Assembly (NCBI GenBank): GCA_002316385.1
Contig: DCDL01000061.1
Span: 118,049-149,648 of the forward strand
DNA: 31,600 nt
Direction of reading: 5' to 3'
Source of the DNA: Clostridium sp. UBA1056
GTDB taxonomy: Bacteria > Bacillota > Clostridia > Clostridiales > Clostridiaceae
This document shows positions 6,892 through 15,311 of this stretch, piece by piece. The notes under the pieces are model-generated. The model ran no database searches. It was given only the letters and a program-made list of their open reading frames with translations, and was not told the origin of the DNA. The position numbers and the translations under genes are program-made. Numbering within the stretch: position 1 is the stretch's first letter; every line of letters begins with the position of its first letter.

Positions 6892-9327
6892 ATGAGTAAT
6901 AAATCATTTAAAATAGAAGGAATGACTTGCTCTGCTTGTGCTAACAGGGTTGAAAGAGCAGTTAAGAAGTTAGATGGTATTGAAAAAGCTAGTGTAAATT
7001 TTGCTACAGAAACTTTAACCGTAGACTTCGATAATGAAAAATTAGGCTCAGAAAAAATTGAAGAAGCTGTTGTTAAAGCAGGTTACGGAGTGAAGAAAAA
7101 TATAAAAACTTATGATTTTAAAATAGAAGGAATGACTTGTTCTGCCTGTGCTAACAGAATAGAAAGAGTAACTAAAAAGTTAGAAGGAGTAGAGAGTTCT
7201 ACAGTAAATTTTGCTACAGAAAAACTTACCATAAAAGTTAATGAAGATGAGATATCCTATAGAGATATAAAGGCTGCAGTGGATAAGGTTGGATACAAAT
7301 TAGTTAAGGAAGAAGATAAAATAGAAGATAAGCAAGGAAAGAAGAAAGACGAGGCTAGTAAATTACTTATAAGGTTTATAGCTTCACTTATCTTAACAGT
7401 TCCTCTGCTTATAATAACAATGGGACATATGGTAGGAATGCATATTCCAAATATAATAGACCCTATGGCAAATCCGTTGAACTTTGCATTAATTCAACTG
7501 ATATTAACCTTACCAGTAATGATAGTTGGATATAAATTCTATAAAGTTGGACTTAAAAATCTTTTTAAATTAAGTCCTAATATGGATTCGTTAATATCTA
7601 TAGGAACTTTAGCTGCATTCTTATACGGTATATTTGCTATATATAAGATAATGCAAGGCGATCATGAATATGCAATGCATTTATATTTTGAATCCGCCGC
7701 AGTTATATTAACCTTAATAACATTAGGAAAGTATTTAGAAGCAGTATCAAAAGGAAAGACTTCTCAAGCTATAAAAGCTTTAATGGGGCTAGCACCTAAA
7801 ACAGCAACAATTATTAGAAATAATGAAGAGAAAGTAGTTCCTGTGGAAGAAGTTATAGTTGGAGATATAATACTAGTTAAACCAGGTGAGAAATTACCAG
7901 TTGATGGAGAGGTTATAGAAGGAAATACATCTATAGATGAATCAATGCTTACAGGAGAAAGTATTCCTGTTGAGAAAACAGTAGGAAGTAGTGTTATAGG
8001 AGCTAGTATTAATAAAACAGGATTTATTAAATATAAGGCCACTAAAGTTGGTAGAGATACTGCTCTTGCACAGATTGTTAAATTAGTAGAAGATGCACAA
8101 GGGTCGAAAGCACCAATCGCTAAGCTAGCAGACATTATATCTGCATACTTTGTACCTATAGTAATAGGGCTTGCTATAATTGCTTCAGTAGGTTGGCTAA
8201 TAGCTGGGGAAACACCTATATTCTCTCTTACTATATTTATTGCAGTATTAGTTATTGCGTGTCCGTGTGCCTTAGGTCTTGCTACACCAACAGCTATTAT
8301 GGTGGGAACAGGAAAAGGTGCTGAAAATGGAGTTTTAATTAAAGGGGGAGAAGCTTTAGAGACTACCTATAAATTAAAGACTATAGTATTTGATAAAACA
8401 GGGACTATAACAGAAGGAAAGCCAAGGGTTACTGATATTGTAACTAATAGAGAATCAGAAGATGAAATTCTTATCCTAGCGGCTAGTGCAGAAAAGGGTT
8501 CAGAGCACCCACTTGGAGAAGCAATTGTTAAAGGTGCAGAAGAAAAAGGATTGGACCTTAAAAATATTGATAAATTTGATGCCATACCTGGTCACGGTAT
8601 AGAAGTAGAAATAGAGAATAAGGATATTCTTTTAGGAAATAAAAAGCTTATGGTAGAAAAAAATATTGACATTTCAAGTTTAGGTGAAACTTCTGATAGA
8701 TTAGCATCTGAAGGTAAAACACCAATGTATATAGCGATAGATGGTGGATTAGCTGGAATTATTGCTGTAGCAGATACAGTTAAGCCAAGTAGTAAAAAGG
8801 CTATAGAAAGCCTACATGAAATGGGCATAAAAGTAGCCATGATAACTGGGGATAATAAGAGAACAGCAGATGCCATTGCAAAACAAGTTGGTATAGATAT
8901 AGTATTATCTGAGGTTCTTCCAGAAGACAAAGCAAATGAAGTTAAAAAGCTTCAAGAAGGCGGTAATAGAGTAGGTATGGTTGGAGATGGAATTAATGAT
9001 GCTCCTGCTCTTGTTCAAGCAGATATAGGAATAGCAATAGGATCTGGAACAGACGTAGCCATAGAATCAGCAGATATAGTTCTTATGAGAAGTGATTTAA
9101 TGGATGTAATCTCAGCTATAAAGCTAAGTAAGGCAACTATTAAAAATATAAAGGAAAATTTATTCTGGGCTTTCGGATATAACGTATTAGGAATACCTGT
9201 TGCAATGGGATTACTACACATTTTCGGTGGACCATTATTAAATCCTATGATAGCTGCAGCGGCGATGAGTTTAAGTTCAGTGTCAGTTTTATTAAATGCA
9301 TTAAGACTTAGAGGGTTTAAGGCTTAA
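6892..9327 (+). CDS. copA: Copper-exporting P1B-type ATPase
   Basis: An 811-residue Cu(I)-transporting P-type ATPase that exports cytosolic copper across the membrane. In order: two N-terminal heavy-metal-associated domains with GMTCSAC (Cys13/16 and Cys83/86), paired membrane helices, the actuator TGES motif (SMLTGESIPVEK), the membrane copper site CPC (457-459) and the phosphorylation motif DKTGT (Asp501). The SEHPLG nucleotide-binding motif follows, then GDGIND near 698-703, the YN of helix 7 (WAFGYNVLG) and the MSLSS of helix 8. CPC plus YN plus M-SS defines the Cu(I) subgroup. ATG 6892 follows AAGGTGA. The two metal-binding domains are near-identical at DNA level around the motif. Confidence 0.96.
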   Translation: MSNKSFKIEGMTCSACANRVERAVKKLDGIEKASVNFATETLTVDFDNEKLGSEKIEEAVVKAGYGVKKNIKTYDFKIEGMTCSACANRIERVTKKLEGVESSTVNFATEKLTIKVNEDEISYRDIKAAVDKVGYKLVKEEDKIEDKQGKKKDEASKLLIRFIASLILTVPLLIITMGHMVGMHIPNIIDPMANPLNFALIQLILTLPVMIVGYKFYKVGLKNLFKLSPNMDSLISIGTLAAFLYGIFAIYKIMQGDHEYAMHLYFESAAVILTLITLGKYLEAVSKGKTSQAIKALMGLAPKTATIIRNNEEKVVPVEEVIVGDIILVKPGEKLPVDGEVIEGNTSIDESMLTGESIPVEKTVGSSVIGASINKTGFIKYKATKVGRDTALAQIVKLVEDAQGSKAPIAKLADIISAYFVPIVIGLAIIASVGWLIAGETPIFSLTIFIAVLVIACPCALGLATPTAIMVGTGKGAENGVLIKGGEALETTYKLKTIVFDKTGTITEGKPRVTDIVTNRESEDEILILAASAEKGSEHPLGEAIVKGAEEKGLDLKNIDKFDAIPGHGIEVEIENKDILLGNKKLMVEKNIDISSLGETSDRLASEGKTPMYIAIDGGLAGIIAVADTVKPSSKKAIESLHEMGIKVAMITGDNKRTADAIAKQVGIDIVLSEVLPEDKANEVKKLQEGGNRVGMVGDGINDAPALVQADIGIAIGSGTDVAIESADIVLMRSDLMDVISAIKLSKATIKNIKENLFWAFGYNVLGIPVAMGLLHIFGGPLLNPMIAAAAMSLSSVSVLLNALRLRGFKA

Positions 9328-9474
9328 TACTAGATTTTTAATAAAAAATAAAGTTAGAGGTAATATATTATCAATTAAAAAATATATAAGCAGATAATCT
9401 AATAGTAATTTAGAATAAAAAGCTATAGATTATTTATTTATAAATATTAATAAATGTTTTAGGAGGAGAGATTT

Positions 9475-9678
9475 ATGAAAAAGAAAATATTAATCGAAGG
9501 AATGAGCTGTAAAAACTGTGTAGCTCATGTAAAAAATGCTTTAGAAGAGTTAGCGGGAGTTTCGGAAGTAGAAGTTAATTTAGAAGGAAAATATGCAGTA
9601 GTAGAAACTACTGAAAGTGATGATGTGCTAAAAGATACTATAGAAGAAGAAGGATATGATGTAGTAGGAATAGAGTAA
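9475..9678 (+). CDS. copZ: Copper chaperone CopZ
   Basis: A 67-residue single heavy-metal-associated domain with the metal loop GMSCKNC (Cys12 and Cys15 in the loop after the first strand) and the standard beta-alpha-beta-beta-alpha-beta length. It would carry Cu(I) in the cytosol and hand it to CopA. AGGAGG lies just before the ATG. It is 147 nt downstream of copA with no convincing terminator between (only a weak 8-bp hairpin), so it is probably in the same operon, with a strong terminator after it. The acidic C-terminal half is usual for this family. Confidence 0.9.
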   Translation: MKKKILIEGMSCKNCVAHVKNALEELAGVSEVEVNLEGKYAVVETTESDDVLKDTIEEEGYDVVGIE

Positions 9679-9711
9679 AAAGTAACATCAAATATATAAC
9701 TGTAAAATAAT

Positions 9712-9770
9712 AAAATGTCTTAAAGTTTATTAGATTTTAATTGAAATAAGCTTTAAGGCATTTTTTATCT
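9712..9770 (+). terminator. Terminator after copZ
   Basis: A long stem with outer arms AAATGTCTTAAAG (9713-9725) and CTTTAAGGCATTT (9751-9763), with inner pairing that continues after a bulge. It is followed by a T-run. Confidence 0.82.
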
Positions 9771-9885
9771 TTGAAATTTTAACTATTTAAAAAGTTAAAA
9801 TTTTAAATAGTTCTATAGGAAAAAAGTTGAAATTTTAAAATGTTACCTATACAAAAAATTAACTTTTTATATAGGTTCATAGGGG
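9757..9885. repeat. AT-rich tandem repeat, about 32-nt period
   Basis: Three imperfect copies start at 9789, 9821 and 9853, each beginning with a run of A followed by GTTRAAATTTTAAA-like or related sequence and ending in a TATAGG/CCTATA motif. A partial fourth copy lies before 9789. Overlapping inverted repeats occur: 9781-9792 with 9801-9812 (12 bp, perfect), competing with TTTTAACT 9777-9784 and AGTTAAAA 9793-9800. No coding potential. The remaining spacer to 10120 shows nothing I can name. Confidence 0.5.
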
Positions 9886-10121
9886 AATTATATATATTGC
9901 ATAATTATTAATAGAAGGGTATGTGAAAGATATAGTATTAAATCATACAAATAAGTTAAATTAATATTATGTTTATAGCTTAGGTTCAAAGATTAAATAT
10001 AGCTAATATAATGATTAAGGGTATTAAAAATATTCCTAGATTATGTGTATGAAATAATAATAATGTACTAATTATTCACATATAATTAAAACAACAGAAA
10101 TATATAAGTTGAAAGGAAGTA

Positions 10122-10150
10122 TTGATATAATATTCTGAATATTATATAAT
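10122..10150 (+). promoter_or_regulatory. Promoter with embedded 23-bp palindrome
   Basis: TTGATA (10122-10127), a 17-nt spacer and TATAAT (10145-10150). A perfect palindrome with 11-bp arms and a 1-nt centre (10125-10147) fills the spacer and overlaps both hexamers, in the position of a repressor operator. Confidence 0.6.
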
Positions 10151-10199
10151 ATAACTATTAAATTAATGTATTTTATTAAAAAGTTTGGGGGCGTTTAAG

Positions 10200-10610
10200 A
10201 TGATTCAAGTATTTTGTAAAGAAAAAGGCTCTGGGAAAACAAAAGCATTAATGAATTTGGCTAATTCAAAGGTAGATAGTTCTAAAGGTAATCTAGTGTA
10301 TATCGATGATGATACTAGAGGATTATTAAGAATTCATAAGAACATAAGATTTATATGTTCAAAAGACTTTAATATCCATAATTATAAAGATTTCTATGGA
10401 TTTATATGTGGCATAATATCTAAGGATTACGATGTGGAAAGTATATTTATAGACGGTGTTTTAAGTGACATATGCAATAATGCAGATGATTTTAGCTCAA
10501 TATTAAATAAGTTAGAATATTTATCAGAAAAATTTAAAGTTGACTTTTATGCCAACGTTAGTTGTGAAGAAAATAATATACCAGATACTATTAAAAAATA
10601 TGTTGTTTAG
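10200..10610 (+). CDS. Orphan P-loop protein, unknown function
   Basis: A 136-residue cytoplasmic protein with a P-loop at its very N-terminus (KEKGSGKT, residues 7-14). There is a D-rich strand end (LVYIDDDT, 32-39), and a hydrophobic strand ending in Asp (IFIDG, Asp85) could be Walker B. It is much shorter than typical AAA or ParA ATPases and has no DNA-binding or membrane part. I do not recognise the family. The ATG at 10200 follows a G-rich site (10187-10191); an upstream in-frame TTG at 10185 overlaps that site. It sits alone between copZ and the tyrS T-box, under its own promoter with a palindrome. ATP or GTP binding is likely; the role is unknown. Confidence 0.65.
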   Translation: MIQVFCKEKGSGKTKALMNLANSKVDSSKGNLVYIDDDTRGLLRIHKNIRFICSKDFNIHNYKDFYGFICGIISKDYDVESIFIDGVLSDICNNADDFSSILNKLEYLSEKFKVDFYANVSCEENNIPDTIKKYVV

Positions 10611-10629
10611 AGAAAATTAGTATTTACTC

Positions 10630-10658
10630 TTGAAAAATGATAATAATAATAGTAATAT
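10630..10658 (+). promoter_or_regulatory. Promoter of the tyrS T-box transcript
   Basis: TTGAAA (10630-10635), a 17-nt spacer, TAATAT (10653-10658), just upstream of the T-box leader. Confidence 0.6.
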
Positions 10659-10664
10659 GTATTT

Positions 10665-10930
10665 AAAATAAAATATAGTAAAGACGATGAAGAAAAGAAG
10701 TAATTAAATGAATTTTAAAGAGAGCTGATGGTTGGTGTAAATCAGTAAAGGAGTTTAATGAAATACATTTTAGAGTCTTAGGTTGAAGTAGTAGTAGACT
10801 GTTACGGGTTCCTAACGTTATTAAGGAAGAGAATAATTTAAAACACTTTAGAGAGTTTAAATTATAAATTTGGGTGGTACCACGGAAATTTTCGTCCCTA
10901 GTATATTTATACTAGGGACTTTTATTTTTC
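10665..10930 (+). ncRNA. T-box leader (tyrosine specifier TAC) of tyrS
   Basis: A tRNA-Tyr-sensing T-box. AAAGAGAGC and GGTTGGTG (near 10719-10737) mark stem I. The specifier TAC (10764-10766) follows GAAA, then the conserved TTGAAGTAG (10783-10791), which is also present in the trpS leader. The T-box sequence GGGTGGTACCACGG lies at 10872-10885, using ACCACGG instead of the commoner ACCGCGG. A terminator stem pairs 10894-10903 with 10910-10919 and runs into Ts. About 240 nt of further leader separates the terminator from the tyrS start. Confidence 0.92.
10894..10930 (+). terminator. Regulated terminator of the tyrS T-box
   Basis: A perfect 10-bp stem (10894-10903 with 10910-10919) followed by a T-rich run (TTTTATTTTT). 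Confidence 0.88.
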
Positions 10931-11170
10931 TTAATTCATTAAATAAATATTTATTTTAAGATTATAAGTTTTAAAAGAATGATATAGGATTACAAAGGAG
11001 TAAAGTTTTCTAGGTAATCTGTTTATACAAGAATAAAAGTTTATAGAAGGTTTATATAGCTAGCATAAACCATGTAAACTATATAAATAATATAATTAAT
11101 TATATTATAAAAGTAGAAACTATAGCCAAGAGTTAAAGTAAAACAAAATTAAAAGATTATGGAGGAAATT

Positions 11171-12400
11171 ATGGAAAATTACAATGTATATGACGTTCTT
11201 AAAGAACGTGAATTTTTAAAACAATTAACACATGAAGAGGAAATGAAAGAAATACTTGCAAAGGAAAAGGTAACCTTTTATATAGGATTTGATCCTACAG
11301 CAGATAGTCTTCATGTAGGACACTTTATAGCTATGATGTTTATGGCTCACATGCAAAGGGCAGGACATAGACCAATAGCTTTAGTTGGTGGGGGTACTGC
11401 TATGATAGGAGACCCATCAGGTAGAACAGATATGAGAAAAATGTTAACTAAGGAGGAAATTGATCACAATATATCTTGTATTAAAGGTCAACTTTCAAGA
11501 CTAATAGATTTCAGCGATGGTAAAGCAATATTAGAAAATAATGCAGACTGGCTTTTAGATTTAAACTATGTAGACTTTATAAGAGATATAGGATCACATT
11601 TCTCAGTTAATAGAATGCTTACTGCTGAATGCTTTAAACAAAGACTAGAAAAGGGATTGTCATTCTTAGAATTTAACTACATGCTAATGCAAGGTTATGA
11701 TTTTTACGTATTAAATAAAAAATACAATTGTACAATGGAGTTAGGTGGAGATGATCAGTGGTCAAACATCTTAGCTGGAATGGAGCTTATCAGAAGAAAA
11801 GAAGGTAAGTCAGCGTATGGAATGACTAACGCACTACTTACAAATAGTGAAGGAAACAAGATGGGTAAAACAGCTAATGGAGCAGTGTGGCTTGATCCTA
11901 ATAAGACATCACCATTCGAATTCTACCAATACTGGAGAAATATTGATGATGCAGATGTAGAGAAATGTTTACGTCTATTAACATTTGTTCCTATGGATGA
12001 GGTAAGAAGACTTTCAGCTTTAGAAGGTTCAGAAATTAATGAAGCTAAAAAGGTTCTGGCTTATGAAGTTACAAAACTTATTCATGGAGAAGAAGAAGCG
12101 GCTGGAGCTAAAAAAGCAGCAGAAGCTCTATTTAGTGGCGGAGCAGACATGAGTAATGTACCTACAGTAGAAATTAGTGAAGATATGAAATCAGCTTCAA
12201 TTCTTGATATCATAACACAAACAGGTATTGTTCCATCTAAAAAAGAAGGAAGAAGACTTATAGAGCAAGGTGGACTTACTATAAATGATATAAAGATAGA
12301 AGATGTCAATGAAACATTTAATGAAGGCTACCTAGAAAAGGATGGATATGCTCTAATAAAAAGAGGAAAGAAGAAATTCTATAAATTAGTGCTAGCTTAG
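11171..12400 (+). CDS. tyrS: Tyrosine--tRNA ligase
   Basis: Class I aminoacyl-tRNA synthetase charging tRNA-Tyr. The catalytic domain has HVGH at residues 48-51 (the HIGH motif), the tyrosine-pocket segment MLMQGYDFYVL and QWSN, and KMGKT at 230-234 (the KMSKS-loop equivalent). An S4-type RNA-binding domain closes the protein (around SILDIITQTGIVPSKKEGRR). At 409 residues it has normal length. The start at 11171 follows GGAGG (11161-11165); a further in-frame ATG at 11159 overlaps that site. Controlled by the T-box at 10665-10930; ends in the long hairpin at 12404-12536. Confidence 0.97.
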   Translation: MENYNVYDVLKEREFLKQLTHEEEMKEILAKEKVTFYIGFDPTADSLHVGHFIAMMFMAHMQRAGHRPIALVGGGTAMIGDPSGRTDMRKMLTKEEIDHNISCIKGQLSRLIDFSDGKAILENNADWLLDLNYVDFIRDIGSHFSVNRMLTAECFKQRLEKGLSFLEFNYMLMQGYDFYVLNKKYNCTMELGGDDQWSNILAGMELIRRKEGKSAYGMTNALLTNSEGNKMGKTANGAVWLDPNKTSPFEFYQYWRNIDDADVEKCLRLLTFVPMDEVRRLSALEGSEINEAKKVLAYEVTKLIHGEEEAAGAKKAAEALFSGGADMSNVPTVEISEDMKSASILDIITQTGIVPSKKEGRRLIEQGGLTINDIKIEDVNETFNEGYLEKDGYALIKRGKKKFYKLVLA

Positions 12401-12403
12401 TAG

Positions 12404-12536
12404 AAAAAAATCATGGGGCTTTCGCAAAATTAACTAATCTAAAAAGAATGTTGAGCATGCCCATATATTATTAAAGTGCAAGCTCAGCATTCTATATAAG
12501 CTTAGTAATATATTTTTGTGGAAGTCTCATTGTTTT
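12404..12536. terminator. Very long wobble-paired hairpin after tyrS
   Basis: An imperfect palindrome of about 120 nt. The inner part (12445-12456 with 12482-12493) is 12 bp with one G-T pair. The outer part (12413-12429 with 12514-12530) pairs over 17 positions in which every deviation from Watson-Crick is a G-T pair. An A-run precedes and GTTTTTAT follows, as in a terminator. A shorter AT-rich middle section pairs less regularly. Most simply an unusually long terminator; a palindromic mobile remnant or structured RNA is possible. Confidence 0.65.
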
Positions 12537-12594
12537 TATAATATACTTCACTAAAATAAAAATGATACGAATAGTTTAATAGGGGGTGAAGTGT

Positions 12595-14193
12595 ATGTCA
12601 AATGTATGGAAAATTAATATGGTACAAAACTATACAACTAAGGATGATTTTAACAAACTCACCTTTAAAAAAGGAGATTCATTCTCTGCTAGAATTTTAA
12701 GGTTAGAAGGAAGTACTAAAGATGTTATAATAAAGTTGTTAGATGGAAGGGTATTTCCAGCAAGAGTTGATGGCGAAATACTTCAGGAAAATTTAGATGA
12801 CTATATGTTTAAATTTCAATTAGATGGGTTTGAAGATGGAAAATTTGTTCTTAAAGTATTAGAATCAAATGTTGTAGATAATTTAGGAAACATGGGAGAC
12901 TTAGTTATTAAAGACCCTTTAATGGAAGAACTTCTTAAGAATTTAGATTTTCCAGTGGGAAAAGAAGACGTACCTATATTAAAAGCTATGCTTAAGAATA
13001 ATATTGCAATTACAGAAGAAAATCTTTTAGAGATTAAAGGACTTAAGGAATTTATAAATCAAAGTAATAATTCTCCTAAGGAATTAAGTAAATTTATAGA
13101 TAAATTTATAGAAGCTAAGGGGATACCTAATAATAGTCCAGAAGGGGAATATATAAAATCAACTCTAGGAAAAGTTATAAATGAAATTAAGAATTTAAAT
13201 ATAGATGATATATTTGTTATGAAATCATTAGACATAAAATTAAATGAGAATAATATTAAAGCTTTTTCTAAGGTTATATCTGATGAGTATAGTGTTTTTC
13301 CAGAGGTGAAGGAAGCTTCTAATGTTATTAAGGAGCAGATTTCTGGCAATAATAAAGATTCACAAGGTGAAAATATTGCTAACAGGAATTCCACTTTTCA
13401 GGAAGCAGATAAATCTCAATCTAAGATATCGGTAAAGGACAATATAGAAAGTAAAGAAGCTACCCTATCATTGGAAAATATGATAGGTAAAGACGAGAAA
13501 GCTGCTAAGGACATTATAGGTGAAAGAACAATAGGTATTGTTAGTGATGAAGATGAGATACAAGGAAATCCTACATCTCGAGGAGTTAATTCTACTAAAC
13601 TCCTTAAAGAGCTTAAGTCAGATACCATGTTAGATATAAGCGTAACTGGTAATATGGTAAAGGATGAATTAAAGGAAAAGATATCACTTATAAAAACAAA
13701 TTTAATGGAAATGATTAAACTATCACAGAAAGATCCTGCTACTTTTAATAATATAGTTCAAAATTTAGATACTAAATTTCAAGAGTTTAAAATGTTTAAT
13801 ACTATAAATAATAATTATTATTTTCTTAATATACCAATGGATATGAAAGATAAAGAATATGACTGTAAGCTTATTATTAAGGATGAAAGAGGAAAAGGTA
13901 AAAAGCTGGATACTGAAAATATAAAAATAGCAGCAAGTATAGCAACTGTAAATATGGATAAAATAGATGCCTACTTAACGGTTAATAAAAGTGCAGCGAC
14001 TGTCGAGATAGAAAGTGAAGCTGCTTATGTGAAGATATTAGAAAAGTTTAAAGGTAATTTAATTAATGACTTAATTGATAGTAAGTATATGTTTAATATT
14101 TTTATTAAAGAAAAGAAACATGACTTTTCCTTTTCTAATTGTAGAAGTTTTTTTGAAGATGATGATTTTACTACAATCAATACTAGGGTATAG
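12595..14193 (+). CDS. FliK-like flagellar hook-length control family protein
   Basis: A 532-residue soluble protein with a FliK-like layout: an N-terminal folded part (FKKGDSFSARILRL, then LLDGRVFPARVDG), a long low-complexity middle rich in Lys, Asn, Glu and Ser, and a C-terminal domain of about 110 residues (from YYFLNIPMDMKDKEYDCKL to MFNIFIKEKK) resembling the Flg_hook export-signal/switch domain. True FliK measures hook length and binds FlhB. No other flagellar gene is nearby except the FlhB-tail gene 16 nt downstream; the pair corresponds to Bacillus ylqG-ylqH. The start follows AGGGGGTGA. Family similarity is moderate; a flagellar role is not shown. Confidence 0.7.
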   Translation: MSNVWKINMVQNYTTKDDFNKLTFKKGDSFSARILRLEGSTKDVIIKLLDGRVFPARVDGEILQENLDDYMFKFQLDGFEDGKFVLKVLESNVVDNLGNMGDLVIKDPLMEELLKNLDFPVGKEDVPILKAMLKNNIAITEENLLEIKGLKEFINQSNNSPKELSKFIDKFIEAKGIPNNSPEGEYIKSTLGKVINEIKNLNIDDIFVMKSLDIKLNENNIKAFSKVISDEYSVFPEVKEASNVIKEQISGNNKDSQGENIANRNSTFQEADKSQSKISVKDNIESKEATLSLENMIGKDEKAAKDIIGERTIGIVSDEDEIQGNPTSRGVNSTKLLKELKSDTMLDISVTGNMVKDELKEKISLIKTNLMEMIKLSQKDPATFNNIVQNLDTKFQEFKMFNTINNNYYFLNIPMDMKDKEYDCKLIIKDERGKGKKLDTENIKIAASIATVNMDKIDAYLTVNKSAATVEIESEAAYVKILEKFKGNLINDLIDSKYMFNIFIKEKKHDFSFSNCRSFFEDDDFTTINTRV

Positions 14194-14209
14194 CTAGGAG
14201 TGTGCTTAT

Positions 14210-14476
14210 ATGGAATATAAAAAGAGAAAAAAGGCTGCAGCCTTAAAATATGAATATGGTCAAAATGCTCCAAAGGTTACTGCAGCTGGTATGGGAAATG
14301 TAGCTGATAAAATTCTTGAGGAAGCAGAAAAAAGTGACGTACCCATTGTATATAATGATGAATTAGCAGATATGTTGACTAAAGTTGATATAGATAGTGA
14401 AATTCCTTATGAGCTTTATGATGTAGTAGCAAAGGTTATAGCCTATGTTATGGAAATTGATAGTAAGTATAAATAA
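14210..14476 (+). CDS. Stand-alone FlhB C-terminal-domain protein (YlqH-like)
   Basis: An 88-residue protein matching the cytoplasmic tail of FlhB/YscU/SpaS export-switch proteins: KKAAALKYEYG, then APKVTAAGMG, DVPIVYNDELADML and EIPYELYDVVAKVIAYV. It begins just where FlhB would continue after its autocleavage site; the NPTH cleavage motif and the membrane domain are absent. It follows the FliK-like gene by 16 nt with its own site (TAGGAG), so the two are probably co-transcribed. In FlhB this domain docks export substrates and FliK. A complex with the upstream product is a reasonable inference; the biological role of such orphan tails is unsettled. Confidence 0.85.
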   Translation: MEYKKRKKAAALKYEYGQNAPKVTAAGMGNVADKILEEAEKSDVPIVYNDELADMLTKVDIDSEIPYELYDVVAKVIAYVMEIDSKYK

Positions 14477-14520
14477 GTCTAATTAGTGAAAGGATTATGA
14501 AATAGATAGTAGGTGATTAA

Positions 14521-15210
14521 GTGGCATTATATGCAATTTCAGATCTTCATCTAGCCTCTACAGGAGAAAAACCAATGGATATATTTGGAGAGAAGTGGAG
14601 AAATCATGAGGAAAAGATAAAAGATAATTGGAATAGAATTGTGAAGGATGAAGATACAGTATTAGTAGCAGGTGATATTTCATGGTCTATGAATATGGAG
14701 ACTGGAAGAGATGATTTACAGTTTATAAACAGACTTCCAGGAAGAAAAATATTTGTGAGAGGGAACCACGACTATTGGTGGTCAGGAATCACAAAGCTCA
14801 ATTCTATGTTTGAAGGAATGGAGTTTATTCAAAATAATTTTTTTGTCTATGAGAATTATGCTGTATGTGGAAGTAGAGGATGGATTTTAAAGAATAATCC
14901 TAAATTTAATTCTCATGATAAAAAAATATATGATAGAGAGCTTATAAGATTAAAACTATCTTTGGATGAAGCTATAAAAAATGGCTATAAAAAAATAATA
15001 TGTATGATCCATTATCCACCTATATTTCCAAACATGCAGGAAAATGAATTTTTAGAAATGTTTAAGGAGTATGGAGTGGAAAAGGTAATCTACGGACATC
15101 TTCATGGTGGAGGACTTTTAAATGTTTTTGAAGGAGAAAAAGATGGAGTTGAGTATATTTTAACCTCCTGTGATTATATAGATTTTACTCCTATAAAGAT
15201 TTTAGATTAA
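14521..15210 (+). CDS. Calcineurin-like metallophosphoesterase
   Basis: A 229-residue cytoplasmic metallophosphoesterase. All metal-binding motifs are visible in order: DLHL (8-11), GDISW (51-55), GNHDYWW (81-87), the His of MIHYPP, and GHLHGG near the C-terminus. A dimetal phosphohydrolase is certain at family level; the substrate (phosphodiester, nucleotide or phosphoprotein) is not evident. Translation begins at GTG 14521 after AGGTGA (14511-14516). It lies 44 nt after the FlhB-tail gene, so it may be in the same transcript, and is followed by the alarmone synthetase gene. Confidence 0.9.
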   Translation: MALYAISDLHLASTGEKPMDIFGEKWRNHEEKIKDNWNRIVKDEDTVLVAGDISWSMNMETGRDDLQFINRLPGRKIFVRGNHDYWWSGITKLNSMFEGMEFIQNNFFVYENYAVCGSRGWILKNNPKFNSHDKKIYDRELIRLKLSLDEAIKNGYKKIICMIHYPPIFPNMQENEFLEMFKEYGVEKVIYGHLHGGGLLNVFEGEKDGVEYILTSCDYIDFTPIKILD

Positions 15211-15311
15211 TAAAAACTTCAATAAAAGTCATATAAAATATCATAAAAAATACCATTATATGATATAATTAAATACGATTAATAGAATTGGTTAGTAAAG
15301 GAATGACATAT

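Noticed and set aside
7764..9221. Several long minus-strand open frames opposite copA
   Set aside because: They lie antisense to strongly conserved coding sequence, have Ser/Ile-rich shadow composition and no ribosome binding sites.
9757..9885. CRISPR array
   Set aside because: The 32-nt units are contiguous and degenerate, with no unique spacers between them and no cas genes.
12082..13628. Minus-strand frames opposite tyrS and the FliK-like gene
   Set aside because: Shadow frames of real genes with low-complexity composition and no initiation signals.
12595..14476. Part of a flagellar gene cluster
   Set aside because: No hook, rod, motor or export gene is adjacent; only the FliK-like gene and the FlhB tail are present.
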